From JAFGJU01 sp964570935 (GTDB lineage Bacteria; Eisenbacteria; RBG-16-71-46; JAFGJU01), in assembly GCA_964570935.1 (NCBI GenBank), contig CAZMZP010000105.1, positions 1-7,204 on the forward strand: a DNA stretch of 7,204 nt, given 5' to 3'. This document shows, in pieces, positions 1-5,586 of this stretch. The notes beneath the pieces were generated by a model that was not told where the DNA came from, made no database searches, and worked only from the letters and a program-made list of their open reading frames with translations. Within the stretch, counting starts at the first letter, position 1. Each line of letters begins with the position of its first letter. The position numbers and the translations under genes were made by a program.

Positions 1-376
1 ACCGTTCGGGACCGTGGCCCGCGAGGTGGCATACGAGCTGTGCGATGAGTTGCGGCCGGACACCGCCCGGCTCGTGGCCCTCTCAAAGCTTGTCCTTGGG
101 GACGAAGAGGCGCGGGAGCGGGTTCGCGAGTGTCCAGCCATCACCATCGACGGCTGCAAGCTCGCCTGTGCGGCGAAGCTCGTGAAGCACAGCGGTGGCA
201 CCATCGCGCGCGAGGTGGCGGTGCTCGACTCTTATCGGCAGCACAAGGAGCTAAAGCCCGACGGCATCGCCGAGCTCAACGACCAGGGCAAGCAGCTCGC
301 GCGCGTCATGGCCGAGGAGATCGCTGAGGTGATCGATGCCCTCATCCAAGGGTCCGATGGAGGTAGCCATGCATAG
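1..376 (+). CDS. DGC-domain protein, putative zinc-binding (5' partial)
   Basis: The reading frame is open from the left edge (first full codon at base 2), so the true start lies outside the window. The GTG at base 14 falls inside the conserved segment PFGTVAREVAYELCDEL and is probably an internal valine. The gene downstream has the same GTVAR segment preceded by a CSG cysteine motif, so the missing part here should carry that cysteine. The visible part contains the family signature TIDGCKLACAAKL (D-G-C followed by a second Cys four residues later) and a further Cys in REC. DGC proteins (Pfam DGC) are thought to bind zinc through conserved cysteines, but their function is unknown. The stop overlaps the next DGC gene by 8 bases, so the two are probably co-translated. 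All nine visible arginine codons are CGN. The family assignment is good; no function can be given. Confidence 0.82.
   Translation, partial: PFGTVAREVAYELCDELRPDTARLVALSKLVLGDEEARERVRECPAITIDGCKLACAAKLVKHSGGTIAREVAVLDSYRQHKELKPDGIAELNDQGKQLARVMAEEIAEVIDALIQGSDGGSHA
359..363 (+). promoter_or_regulatory. Ribosome binding site deciding the start of the second DGC gene
   Basis: GGAGG stands 5 bases before the ATG at 369. An in-frame ATG at 336 lies 33 bases upstream, has no such site and would add residues unrelated to the family. Translation therefore most likely starts at 369, eight bases before the end of the preceding gene. Confidence 0.75.
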
Positions 377-1094
377 CCTGCCGGAACAGAAAGTCGGAAT
401 CGTCTCCTGCTCCGGTGAAGAGATTGCCGAAGGCACGGTCGCGAGGCTCGCCGCGCTAAAGGTCCTAAACGAAATGCGACGTGGCCAGACTGTGACCATC
501 TGTCTGCCGCTTTTCTTGGCCGGCGGAGAAGGGGATCGCGCCTTCGCGAAGTTCCACCCGACCATCACCGTCGATGGCTGTGGCCTCAAGTGCGCGGCGC
601 ACGGCACTGAGGCTTACTCGGGCAAGCCCGCGGCCGGCATCGTGGTGACCGAGCTTGCGGCCGAGCACGATATCGACGGCATCCAGGGGCGCCGCTGCCT
701 CAACCAGGCGGGCGAGAAGGCCGTAGAGGTCGCCGCCGAGCGGCTGGCCGCGTTGGTGGACCAGGTGCTGGGGAAAGACAAGCGTCCGGATGGTGCAGCA
801 GCCTCGGAGAAGCCGGTGGAAGCCGATTATTCAAGCGCTGTCAGCTGCTCCTGTGGATCGGGCATCCCCGTGACGGTCCTGACTATCGCGGGCCAGTCTG
901 TAGAGGTCGTTGCACTGCCGCTGATCTTCGAGAAGCTGCGCGAGGCCCACCGGTCACCCGGCGAGGCTGCCATCCGGACTCTCCTGGAGACGGTCAAGAT
1001 CTACAACTACGTGGCCCCCGAGGAGGAGGCCGCCTGGCGCGAGGCTCTCGCCAAGGAATTCGCCGCCTACTGCGAAACCGAGGCATCCCGATGA
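369..1094 (+). CDS. DGC-domain protein with C-terminal Cys-X-Cys domain
   Basis: A predicted cytoplasmic protein of 241 residues in two parts. Residues 8-135 form a DGC domain: VSCSG (Cys14), EGTVAR, TICLP (Cys45), VDGCGLKC (Cys71, Cys75) and Cys110. This cysteine set is consistent with a metal or thiol site. Residues 136-152 are a low-complexity linker. Residues 153-241 begin with SCSCGSGIP (Cys160, Cys162), followed by a predicted beta strand ending in VVALPLIF and a charged helical tail. I do not recognise this tail domain as a named family; the paired cysteines suggest metal binding or redox chemistry. The protein resembles its upstream neighbour over the DGC part, so the two are diverged paralogues. 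The stop codon overlaps the OsmC-like start as ATGA, a sign of coupling. The operon suggests handling of a thiol, a metal or reactive sulfur, but the substrate is unknown. Confidence 0.83.
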   Translation: MHSLPEQKVGIVSCSGEEIAEGTVARLAALKVLNEMRRGQTVTICLPLFLAGGEGDRAFAKFHPTITVDGCGLKCAAHGTEAYSGKPAAGIVVTELAAEHDIDGIQGRRCLNQAGEKAVEVAAERLAALVDQVLGKDKRPDGAAASEKPVEADYSSAVSCSCGSGIPVTVLTIAGQSVEVVALPLIFEKLREAHRSPGEAAIRTLLETVKIYNYVAPEEEAAWREALAKEFAAYCETEASR

Positions 1095-1546
1095 GCCGCA
1101 CGGCGACCTATCACACGACCGTCAGATGGACGGGTGAGCACTGGGGCCAACTGGCAATGGGGAATGGCCCTGAGATGAAGTTCTCGGCGCCGCCGGAGGC
1201 CCAGGGGCACCCTGGCGTGTACACGCCCGAGGACGGCTTCGTTGCGGCCGCCAACACGTGCGTGATGCTGATGTTCGTCTGGGCGGTCGAGCGCTTCAAG
1301 CTCAAGCTCCTGTCGTATGAGTGTAAGGCCGAGGGAACTAAGCTCATCGAGCTCGACCGAACGGAGACCTTCACGCGCCTGCACTTCCGGCCTCGCATTC
1401 GAGTGGCCACGGAGGGTGAAGCGCCGGAGGTCGTCGAGGCCCGCGTCCGCCGGGCACTGCAGGCCGCCCAAAAGTACAGCCTGGTGGTGAACTCGGTGAA
1501 GTCTGAGATCGTCGTCGAGCCCGAAATCTCCGTCGTGAGCGAGTGA
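1091..1546 (+). CDS. OsmC-like family protein lacking the second catalytic cysteine
   Basis: 151 residues, the usual length for OsmC/Ohr-like proteins. These are cytoplasmic dimers in which two cysteines reduce organic or fatty-acid hydroperoxides. The N-terminal strands are followed by the helix TPEDGFVAAANTCVMLMF, with Cys57 at the place of the family's first (peroxidatic) cysteine. The C-terminal part (residues 115-150) has the usual helix and final strand, but the place of the second cysteine, normally in a C-P/L-V/I-S-N type motif, reads YSLVVNSVK with Ser130. A further Cys78 lies in the middle strand region. The protein probably does not work as a classical two-cysteine peroxidase. It could use a partner thiol, perhaps on the DGC proteins encoded just upstream, or do different thiol chemistry. 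The start codon overlaps the previous stop (ATGA). It appears to be the last gene of its operon. Confidence 0.85.
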   Translation: MSRTATYHTTVRWTGEHWGQLAMGNGPEMKFSAPPEAQGHPGVYTPEDGFVAAANTCVMLMFVWAVERFKLKLLSYECKAEGTKLIELDRTETFTRLHFRPRIRVATEGEAPEVVEARVRRALQAAQKYSLVVNSVKSEIVVEPEISVVSE

Positions 1547-1624
1547 GGAGCTGAGGGCGCAGGATGGCGAGAAAAGACTGCGCGAGCTTTCCACACCTAC
1601 CGGGCGCACGCACTCCATTTTCTC

Positions 1625-1653
1625 TTGACTAGGCCGGCGAGGTCGTCTATTTT
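1625..1653 (+). promoter_or_regulatory. Sigma-70-type promoter for the exported protein-TPR-UbiA-uppP operon
   Basis: TTGACT (1625-1630), a 17-base spacer and TATTTT (1648-1653) match the vegetative consensus at 5/6 and 4/6 positions with ideal spacing. The flanks are locally AT-rich in an otherwise GC-rich region. Transcription would start near 1660, giving a leader of about 117 bases before the GTG at 1777. No other candidate promoter was seen between 1547 and 1776. Confidence 0.6.
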
Positions 1654-1683
1654 GCGGGAGACAGCAGGGGCATGACCGCATCT

Positions 1684-1759
1684 CGGAGCGGGCACGCTTG
1701 CGCCATTGCCGCTCCGCGGCCGGCCTGACGCCGGGCGGTCTGAGTATCGCCTCACAGAC
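1684..1759 (+). promoter_or_regulatory. Structured 5' leader with three successive inverted repeats
   Basis: Three hairpins can be drawn downstream of the predicted promoter. Arms 1684-1694 and 1707-1716 pair over 10 base pairs with one bulged G and a 12-base loop. Arms 1720-1724 and 1730-1734 pair CCGGC with GCCGG. Arms 1738-1744 and 1751-1759 pair GTC-TGAG with CTCA-GAC around a two-base bulge. None is followed by a T run, so they do not look like intrinsic terminators. The last ends five bases before the AGGAGG of the exported protein gene. They could control translation or mRNA stability. I do not recognise a known riboswitch. In GC-rich DNA the two shorter ones may be chance. Confidence 0.35.
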
Positions 1760-1764
1760 TTGAC

Positions 1765-1770
1765 AGGAGG
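1765..1770 (+). promoter_or_regulatory. Strong ribosome binding site selecting a GTG start
   Basis: A complete AGGAGG lies six bases before the GTG at 1777. It fixes that rare codon as the start of the exported protein; there is no competing ATG in frame ahead of the signal peptide. Confidence 0.75.
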
Positions 1771-1776
1771 CGAATC

Positions 1777-2277
1777 GTGGACGCTTTCAGAATCGCATCA
1801 TCCTCGGGCCCAGGCCGGGCTCTGCGGCTTCCGGGCGTCGTCGTGGCGGTCGTCTGCCTTGCGCTCGCCCTGTTCGCGGCCGGCGCTGAGTCCGAGATCG
1901 AGCTCTGGCCCGACAACACCCGCAGCGCCGCCGGCAGTCTTCTCCCGACGGCCGGCAGGGCCTCGCTGCTCGACCCTTCGAAGCTGGACATATCCCACCA
2001 GATGATGTTCTCTTACAGCTCGGCGAGCGCGGCGAAGGACAACGTGGGCGGACTGTGGCTGACCAATTTCAGCTACAAATTCTCGAACCCGCTGACGCTA
2101 GACCTGGCGGTCGGCGCTTCGTTGTCCCGGTCGGGCACGCGCGAGCTCGACGCCCAGAACCTGTTCCTGGAGAGCTTCTCGTTGCGCTACAGGCCGAGCG
2201 AGAATCTCTATTTTCATCTCATGTACAGAGAGGTGCCAAACAGCCTGTTCCTGCGTCCTGAGTTCCGCGCGCGCTAG
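1777..2277 (+). CDS. Small exported beta-rich protein, probably outer membrane or periplasmic
   Basis: 166 residues. The N-terminus is a signal peptide: basic residues Arg14 and Arg17, a hydrophobic stretch at about 18-35, and a signal peptidase I site after Ala-Gly-Ala37. The mature part begins with an acidic segment. It then has LLDPSKLDISHQMMFSYSS and alternating polar/aromatic segments such as WLTNFSYKFSNPLTLDLAVG and LESFSLRYRPSENLYFHLMY, which look like amphipathic beta strands. There is no terminal aromatic residue of the kind seen in classical beta-barrels: the protein ends in RPEFRAR. I recall similar exported proteins in uncultured FCB- and Eisenbacteria-type genomes but know no function for them. 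The TPR gene follows after 23 bases, so the two are probably co-transcribed. A role in the envelope is inferred from export and from the envelope-lipid genes downstream. Confidence 0.78.
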   Translation: MDAFRIASSSGPGRALRLPGVVVAVVCLALALFAAGAESEIELWPDNTRSAAGSLLPTAGRASLLDPSKLDISHQMMFSYSSASAAKDNVGGLWLTNFSYKFSNPLTLDLAVGASLSRSGTRELDAQNLFLESFSLRYRPSENLYFHLMYREVPNSLFLRPEFRAR

Positions 2278-2300
2278 GGAAGGAGTTTGGCCGTTCGAGT

Positions 2301-3395
2301 ATGCTCAGATTTCCCAGATTCTCCTCCAAAGACGGAATCCAGAGGCTCCGCAAGTCCTACAAGGACAATCCGGACGACGTCCAGAACGCTCTCGACTTCG
2401 CCAGAGCCCTTGAAGCCAACAAGGAATACGACGAGGCCATTCCTCTGCTGCAGCGCCTGATCGACTCGGGCAACGCGGACGAGGGGACGTACCTGCTGGC
2501 GGCGGGCTGTCTGAAAGGCCATTCCAATCCGGAGGGAGCGCTCAGCGTCCTCAAGCAGGCTGAGCAGAAGTTTCCGTCCTCCGTGGCCGTCAAGTACAGC
2601 GTGGGGCAGGCGTTGGGCGCCATGGAGAGGTACGACGAGGCGCTTCAGGCACAGCAGGAAGCCGTCAGGCTGGACCCCGGGAGCGCGGAGGCCCACTTCC
2701 GGCTCGGGGTCACTCACGCGAACATGGGCTCGCTGGAGGAAGCGCTCAACGAGTACCAGATCGCGATAGACGTGGACCCCCTGCACGCAAGAGCCCACAC
2801 CAACGTGGGGTTCGTGCTCGACCGGCTCGGCTACCACGAGGACGCCATCGAGGCGTTCAAGAGGGCCATCGAGCTCGACCCTGAGAGCGCGGAAGGACAT
2901 TACAACCTTGGAGCCGTGTACGGCGACCAGGGCCTCTACAGGGAGGCCATAGCGGAGTTCAAGGCCGCCATAGACATCGACCCCAACTCGCCCGAAGCCC
3001 ACTTCAACCTTGGAGTCGCGTATCTTGACGGAGGCAGGCTGGACGAGGCGCTGAACGCGTTCAAGAGGACGTTTCAGCTGAACCCTCGGAACCCCAGGGC
3101 CTCCTACTACCTGGGCCAGGTATACCTGCGCAAGGGGATTTACGACCTGGCCATAGACAATTTCAAACGCTGCATCGTGTACGACCCGAACGACACCCGC
3201 GCCCACTATTTCCTGGGTCTCGCGTACAACAGGATCGACGAGGTGGACAAGGCCATAGAAGCGTTTGAAGTGGTCACCAGGCTGATGCCCGAGGACTGCA
3301 AGGCCTACTACTACCTGGGCATCGCTTACGACAAGAAGGGACTTCCCAGCAAGGCCAGGGACGCTTACGCCACGGCCGACAGACTTCTCAAGTGA
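2301..3395 (+). CDS. Tetratricopeptide (TPR) repeat protein, about ten repeats
   Basis: 364 residues made almost wholly of TPR helix-turn-helix units, which form a superhelical scaffold for binding other proteins. From about residue 97 the repeats run in an unbroken 34-residue register (97-130, 131-164, 165-198, 199-232, 233-266, 267-300, 301-334), with a shorter final unit at 335-364 and two more diverged units at about 31-96. Typical positions are visible, for example AHFNLGVAYLDGGRLDEALN with a closing LNPRNP. There is no signal peptide or membrane segment, so it should be cytoplasmic. No catalytic domain is fused. The ATG at 2301 has only a weak nearby ribosome site; AGGAG at 2281-2285 is 15 bases away, and no other in-frame start lies between. 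Its stop overlaps the next gene as GTGA. Sixteen of 24 arginine codons are AGA or AGG. Its partner is unknown. Confidence 0.9.
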   Translation: MLRFPRFSSKDGIQRLRKSYKDNPDDVQNALDFARALEANKEYDEAIPLLQRLIDSGNADEGTYLLAAGCLKGHSNPEGALSVLKQAEQKFPSSVAVKYSVGQALGAMERYDEALQAQQEAVRLDPGSAEAHFRLGVTHANMGSLEEALNEYQIAIDVDPLHARAHTNVGFVLDRLGYHEDAIEAFKRAIELDPESAEGHYNLGAVYGDQGLYREAIAEFKAAIDIDPNSPEAHFNLGVAYLDGGRLDEALNAFKRTFQLNPRNPRASYYLGQVYLRKGIYDLAIDNFKRCIVYDPNDTRAHYFLGLAYNRIDEVDKAIEAFEVVTRLMPEDCKAYYYLGIAYDKKGLPSKARDAYATADRLLK

Positions 3396-4285
3396 GCGTT
3401 GATCGGGCTGACATGGACGAAGCCAGAACCTCTCACAGTTCGAGAAGTCCGGTCTCACGGAAACTCCTCCACCTTCTCCGCGTCATAAGACTCCCGAACT
3501 CGTTTGCCGCCCTCGCGGCCACGATGATCGGCGGGATCATCTGCGACGTCACCCGCCTCCCGACAATCAGCCTGGGAGCCGTCTCTGTGTTCTTCACGGC
3601 CTCATTCGGTTACGCGGTGAACGACTACTACGACGTCGCCGCGGACAGGGTCACCAGACCCTCCCGTCCCATTCCGTCGGGCGCGCTGTCGAGCAGGACC
3701 GTTCTGGCGATCGCGGTCCTGTGCGCGGCGCTGGCTCTGGCCTCCGCCGCCCTTCTGCCGCGGATTCCCGCGCTCGTGGTCGTGGCGGCGGCCTTTCTGG
3801 TGTGGTTCTACAGCTTCCGGGTCAAGCGCACCGGCATCGCCGGAAACGTGCTCGTGGGGCTCCTGAGCGCGTCTACCCTGCTGTTCGGCGGGCTCTGCGC
3901 GGGAGACGCCAGACGGGCGGTGCTCCCGGCCCTGCTGGCGTTCCTGGCCAACCTGCCCAGGGAGATACTCAAGGACGTCCAGGACCTCGAGGGCGACGTC
4001 ATGATGGGCGGGAAGACCCTGGCGCGGCTTTCGGGCCGCCGGGCCGCGGTTCGGGTCGCCTCGGTCTTCATGCTCGTCCTGGTGGCAGTGAGCCTTGCCC
4101 CGTCCGCCGTGCGCCAGTACAATCGGATGTACCTGATAATCGTGCTCTTCATCGGCGCGCTGGTGGCGCTGATGGCGTTCTCTCTGTGGTATTCGGCCTC
4201 CCAGCGCAAGGTCACTGTGTCAGTGAGACTGATGAAGTCAGCCATGTATCTGGGGCTTCTTGCCATCTGGTTGGGGAGCCTGTAG
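3392..4285 (+). CDS. UbiA-superfamily prenyltransferase, archaeal DGGGP-synthase-like
   Basis: An integral membrane protein of 297 residues with about eight or nine hydrophobic segments, the usual UbiA size. These enzymes move a polyprenyl chain from its diphosphate to an acceptor, using two Asp-rich motifs that hold magnesium and diphosphate. Both are present: Asn77-Asp78-x-x-Asp81-x-x-x-Asp85 in NDYYDVAADRVTRPSRPIPSG-like context, and Asp195-x-x-Asp198-x-Glu200-x-Asp202 in REILKDVQDLEGD. The RP-x-RPIPSG segment and the REI-KD-x-x-D-x-EGD motif resemble archaeal digeranylgeranylglyceryl phosphate synthases and their bacterial homologues more than UbiA or MenA, but the acceptor cannot be proved from motifs. 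The GTG at 3392 overlaps the TPR stop; an in-frame ATG at 3413 is a fair alternative start, and neither has a strong ribosome site. The neighbouring uppP also acts on polyprenyl diphosphates. Confidence 0.87.
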   Translation: MSVDRADMDEARTSHSSRSPVSRKLLHLLRVIRLPNSFAALAATMIGGIICDVTRLPTISLGAVSVFFTASFGYAVNDYYDVAADRVTRPSRPIPSGALSSRTVLAIAVLCAALALASAALLPRIPALVVVAAAFLVWFYSFRVKRTGIAGNVLVGLLSASTLLFGGLCAGDARRAVLPALLAFLANLPREILKDVQDLEGDVMMGGKTLARLSGRRAAVRVASVFMLVLVAVSLAPSAVRQYNRMYLIIVLFIGALVALMAFSLWYSASQRKVTVSVRLMKSAMYLGLLAIWLGSL

Positions 4286-4289
4286 GAGG
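4284..4289 (+). promoter_or_regulatory. Ribosome binding site fixing the TTG start of uppP
   Basis: AGGAGG overlaps the TAG stop of the prenyltransferase gene and stands four bases before TTG at 4294. The protein then begins SWQSAVILGIVQGLTE, matching the family's N-terminus. An overlap of ribosome site and stop codon is typical of translational coupling. Confidence 0.75.
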
Positions 4290-4293
4290 AAAG

Positions 4294-5148
4294 TTGAGCT
4301 GGCAGAGCGCCGTCATACTGGGAATAGTGCAGGGCCTGACTGAGCTTCTGCCGGTCAGCAGCAGCGGGCACCTGGTGCTGGTGGAGAGACTGCTCGGCCT
4401 CCGGCTGACTGACCTGTCGTTCGAGATTGCCGTGCACGTGGCCACCGCCGCAGCCGTGTGTTTCTTTCTGCGGAGCGAGCTCGCTTCCATGCTCGGCGCG
4501 CTCACTCCGCGAGCGGCCGCCGCGGCGTCCGCCGACGCCGGGGAGAGGGGAAGGGGACGCGCGCTCTTGATCGCGCTCGTGATTGGGACTGTTCCCGCCG
4601 TGGTGGTGGGCCTTGTGGCGTACGACGCAATCGAAAAGGTGTTTCACACCGTCGGGCTGACGGCCGCGATGCTGCCCGTCACAGGCGTTTTTCTGTTGTT
4701 CACGAGATTGTCCAGGGACAGGGGACTGGGAGTCAGTCCTCTCTTGGCGCTCCTGATCGGCGCGGCGCAGGCCGTGGCGATCGTGCCCGGGGTGTCGCGC
4801 TCCGGCCTTACAGTCGGCACGGCCCTGCTCCTGGGCGTGAAGAAGGACGAGGCAGTCAAGTTCTCCTTCCTGCTGTCCCTTCCCGCAATACTGGGCGGCG
4901 CGGTTCTCAAGCTGGCGAAGGCCGCAGGGCCCGCGTCTGATGCCGCTTCGGGCCTGGCAGCCGCGCCTTCGGCCGCCGTCTCTCACGTGGGCGCACCCGC
5001 GCTGGTTGTGGGGGCCGCGGCTGCGTTCGCATTCGCGCTCCTCGCCGCCAAGACGCTGCTGGGTGTCGTCAGAAAGGGAAAACTCGAGTACTTCGGCTAT
5101 TACTGCATCCTGGCCGGCGTCGCATTCCTCATCTTCACTTGGTCTTAG
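4294..5148 (+). CDS. uppP: Undecaprenyl-diphosphate phosphatase (UppP/BacA)
   Basis: 284 residues, close to the 273 of the E. coli enzyme. UppP is a multi-pass inner-membrane enzyme that removes one phosphate from undecaprenyl diphosphate, renewing the lipid carrier for peptidoglycan and other wall polymers; raised levels give bacitracin resistance. Both signature motifs are intact: the (E/Q)xxxE motif as Gln13-Gly-Leu-Thr-Glu17 followed by LPVSSSGHL (Ser23, His26), and PGVSRSGLT at 165-173 with Ser168 and Arg169. About eight hydrophobic segments are visible. Two Ala-rich loops, at roughly 68-85 and 210-235, explain the slightly greater length. The TTG start is set by the adjacent AGGAGG and by homology; the frame stays open far upstream, but there it lies out of frame within the prenyltransferase gene. 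It is probably the last gene of its operon. No clear terminator follows. Confidence 0.95.
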   Translation: MSWQSAVILGIVQGLTELLPVSSSGHLVLVERLLGLRLTDLSFEIAVHVATAAAVCFFLRSELASMLGALTPRAAAAASADAGERGRGRALLIALVIGTVPAVVVGLVAYDAIEKVFHTVGLTAAMLPVTGVFLLFTRLSRDRGLGVSPLLALLIGAAQAVAIVPGVSRSGLTVGTALLLGVKKDEAVKFSFLLSLPAILGGAVLKLAKAAGPASDAASGLAAAPSAAVSHVGAPALVVGAAAAFAFALLAAKTLLGVVRKGKLEYFGYYCILAGVAFLIFTWS

Positions 5149-5229
5149 AGCCCTCCGCTCCCGCCAGAACGCCTCCGCTGCCGGCCGAATCACGCTCATG
5201 CCTCGTGCCCGGGTCTCCTCAGTTGCAGT

Positions 5230-5256
5230 TAAAGTTTTGTAACGTTCTGCCGATAC
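5230..5256 (+). promoter_or_regulatory. Sigma-28 (FliA) flagellar promoter
   Basis: TAAAGTTT (5230-5237), an 11-base spacer and GCCGATAC (5249-5256) match the enterobacterial FliA consensus TAAAGTTT-N11-GCCGATAA at 15 of 16 bases with exact spacing. Transcription should begin near 5263, leaving a leader of only about 16 bases that contains AGGAGG just before the GTG start of the FlgM-like gene. A match this close in a region above 60 percent GC is very unlikely by chance. Confidence 0.85.
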
Positions 5257-5263
5257 AAAGCTT

Positions 5264-5269
5264 AGGAGG
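5264..5269 (+). promoter_or_regulatory. Ribosome binding site of the FlgM-like gene
   Basis: A complete AGGAGG lies nine bases before the GTG at 5279 and immediately after the predicted sigma-28 transcription start. This supports a real gene despite its short length and rare start codon. Confidence 0.7.
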
Positions 5270-5278
5270 CCATTTCAG

Positions 5279-5503
5279 GTGTGTAGCAGACAAGCACTCG
5301 ACCTCAAGCGTTTCGCAGCCTCCGGCGGGAAAGACCTGCTGGACGAAGAACGCCTTGAGGCCATCAGGAAGAAGATAGCGAACGGTTTCTACAACCGGAA
5401 TGACGTGCAGCGCAGCATCGTCGACAGGCTGGCCCGCCGCCTCGCGGAAGAGTGCGGGGCCGGCGCAGAGGGCAACGACGACGCAGGCGGCGACGCCTCC
5501 TGA
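5279..5503 (+). CDS. flgM: FlgM-like anti-sigma-28 factor
   Basis: 74 residues, within the usual FlgM range. FlgM binds and inactivates the flagellar sigma factor FliA (sigma-28) until the hook-basal body is complete, then is exported through it. Residues 25-38, RLEAIRKKIANGFY, match the FlgM core pattern (I-R-x-x-I-A-x-G-x-Y), and the following helix (about 42-58, VQRSIVDRLARRLAEE) fits the sigma-binding C-terminal region. The N-terminal 24 residues and the acidic Gly/Asp/Ala-rich tail look flexible, as expected for a largely disordered export substrate. Cys2 and Cys59 are unusual but not obviously meaningful. The strongest support is position: a near-perfect FliA promoter directly upstream, as known for flgM in enterobacteria, and a sigma-54-type two-component system downstream. 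The protein alone would be a moderate match; with the promoter the call is good. Confidence 0.78.
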   Translation: MCSRQALDLKRFAASGGKDLLDEERLEAIRKKIANGFYNRNDVQRSIVDRLARRLAEECGAGAEGNDDAGGDAS

Positions 5504-5555
5504 ACACACCTGGTTCCTACCGCTTCCCACGCCAATCCAAACCGCCTCAAATCAG

Positions 5556-5584
5556 TTGACACCCCCTTAGGCCGGTGCTAGCTT
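5556..5584 (+). promoter_or_regulatory. Sigma-70-type promoter for the histidine kinase-regulator operon
   Basis: TTGACA (5556-5561, perfect -35), a 17-base spacer and TAGCTT (5579-5584), preceded by an extended -10 TG at 5576-5577. The start site would be near 5591, giving a leader of about 68 bases before the ATG at 5659. The -10 box is only 4/6, which the TG element may offset. Confidence 0.6.
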
Positions 5585-5586
5585 GT

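Noticed and set aside
1564..1632. Possible 22-codon leader peptide with GAGGG six bases upstream
   Set aside because: Too short to support, no homology visible, and its stop overlaps the -35 box of the promoter, so it would be the tail of the upstream operon at best.
2274..3458. 394-codon open frame on the minus strand
   Set aside because: It is antisense to the TPR gene, whose 34-residue repeats are unmistakable. The minus-strand protein is a shadow with echoing repeats.
3721..4293. In-frame upstream extension of uppP (would give a 475-residue protein)
   Set aside because: The extension is an Arg/Gly-rich frame inside the prenyltransferase gene. UppP homology and the AGGAGG site place the start at TTG 4294.
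3808..5199. 463-codon open frame on the minus strand
   Set aside because: Antisense to the prenyltransferase and uppP genes, which both have clear family motifs; low-complexity Arg/Glu-rich translation and no ribosome site considered convincing.
5149..5222. Terminator after uppP
   Set aside because: Looked for a GC hairpin with a T tract; only a short direct repeat CCTCCGCT was seen.
5211..5226. Second sigma-54-like site before the FlgM-like gene
   Set aside because: The TTGC is present, but the GG-GC spacing is 11 rather than 10 and the -24 box is poor. The sigma-28 match accounts for this region.
5232..5263. Nine-base-pair inverted repeat AAGTTTTGT / ACAAAGCTT
   Set aside because: It coincides with the sigma-28 -35 and -10 boxes and lies almost wholly upstream of the expected transcription start, so the promoter explains the bases better than an RNA hairpin.
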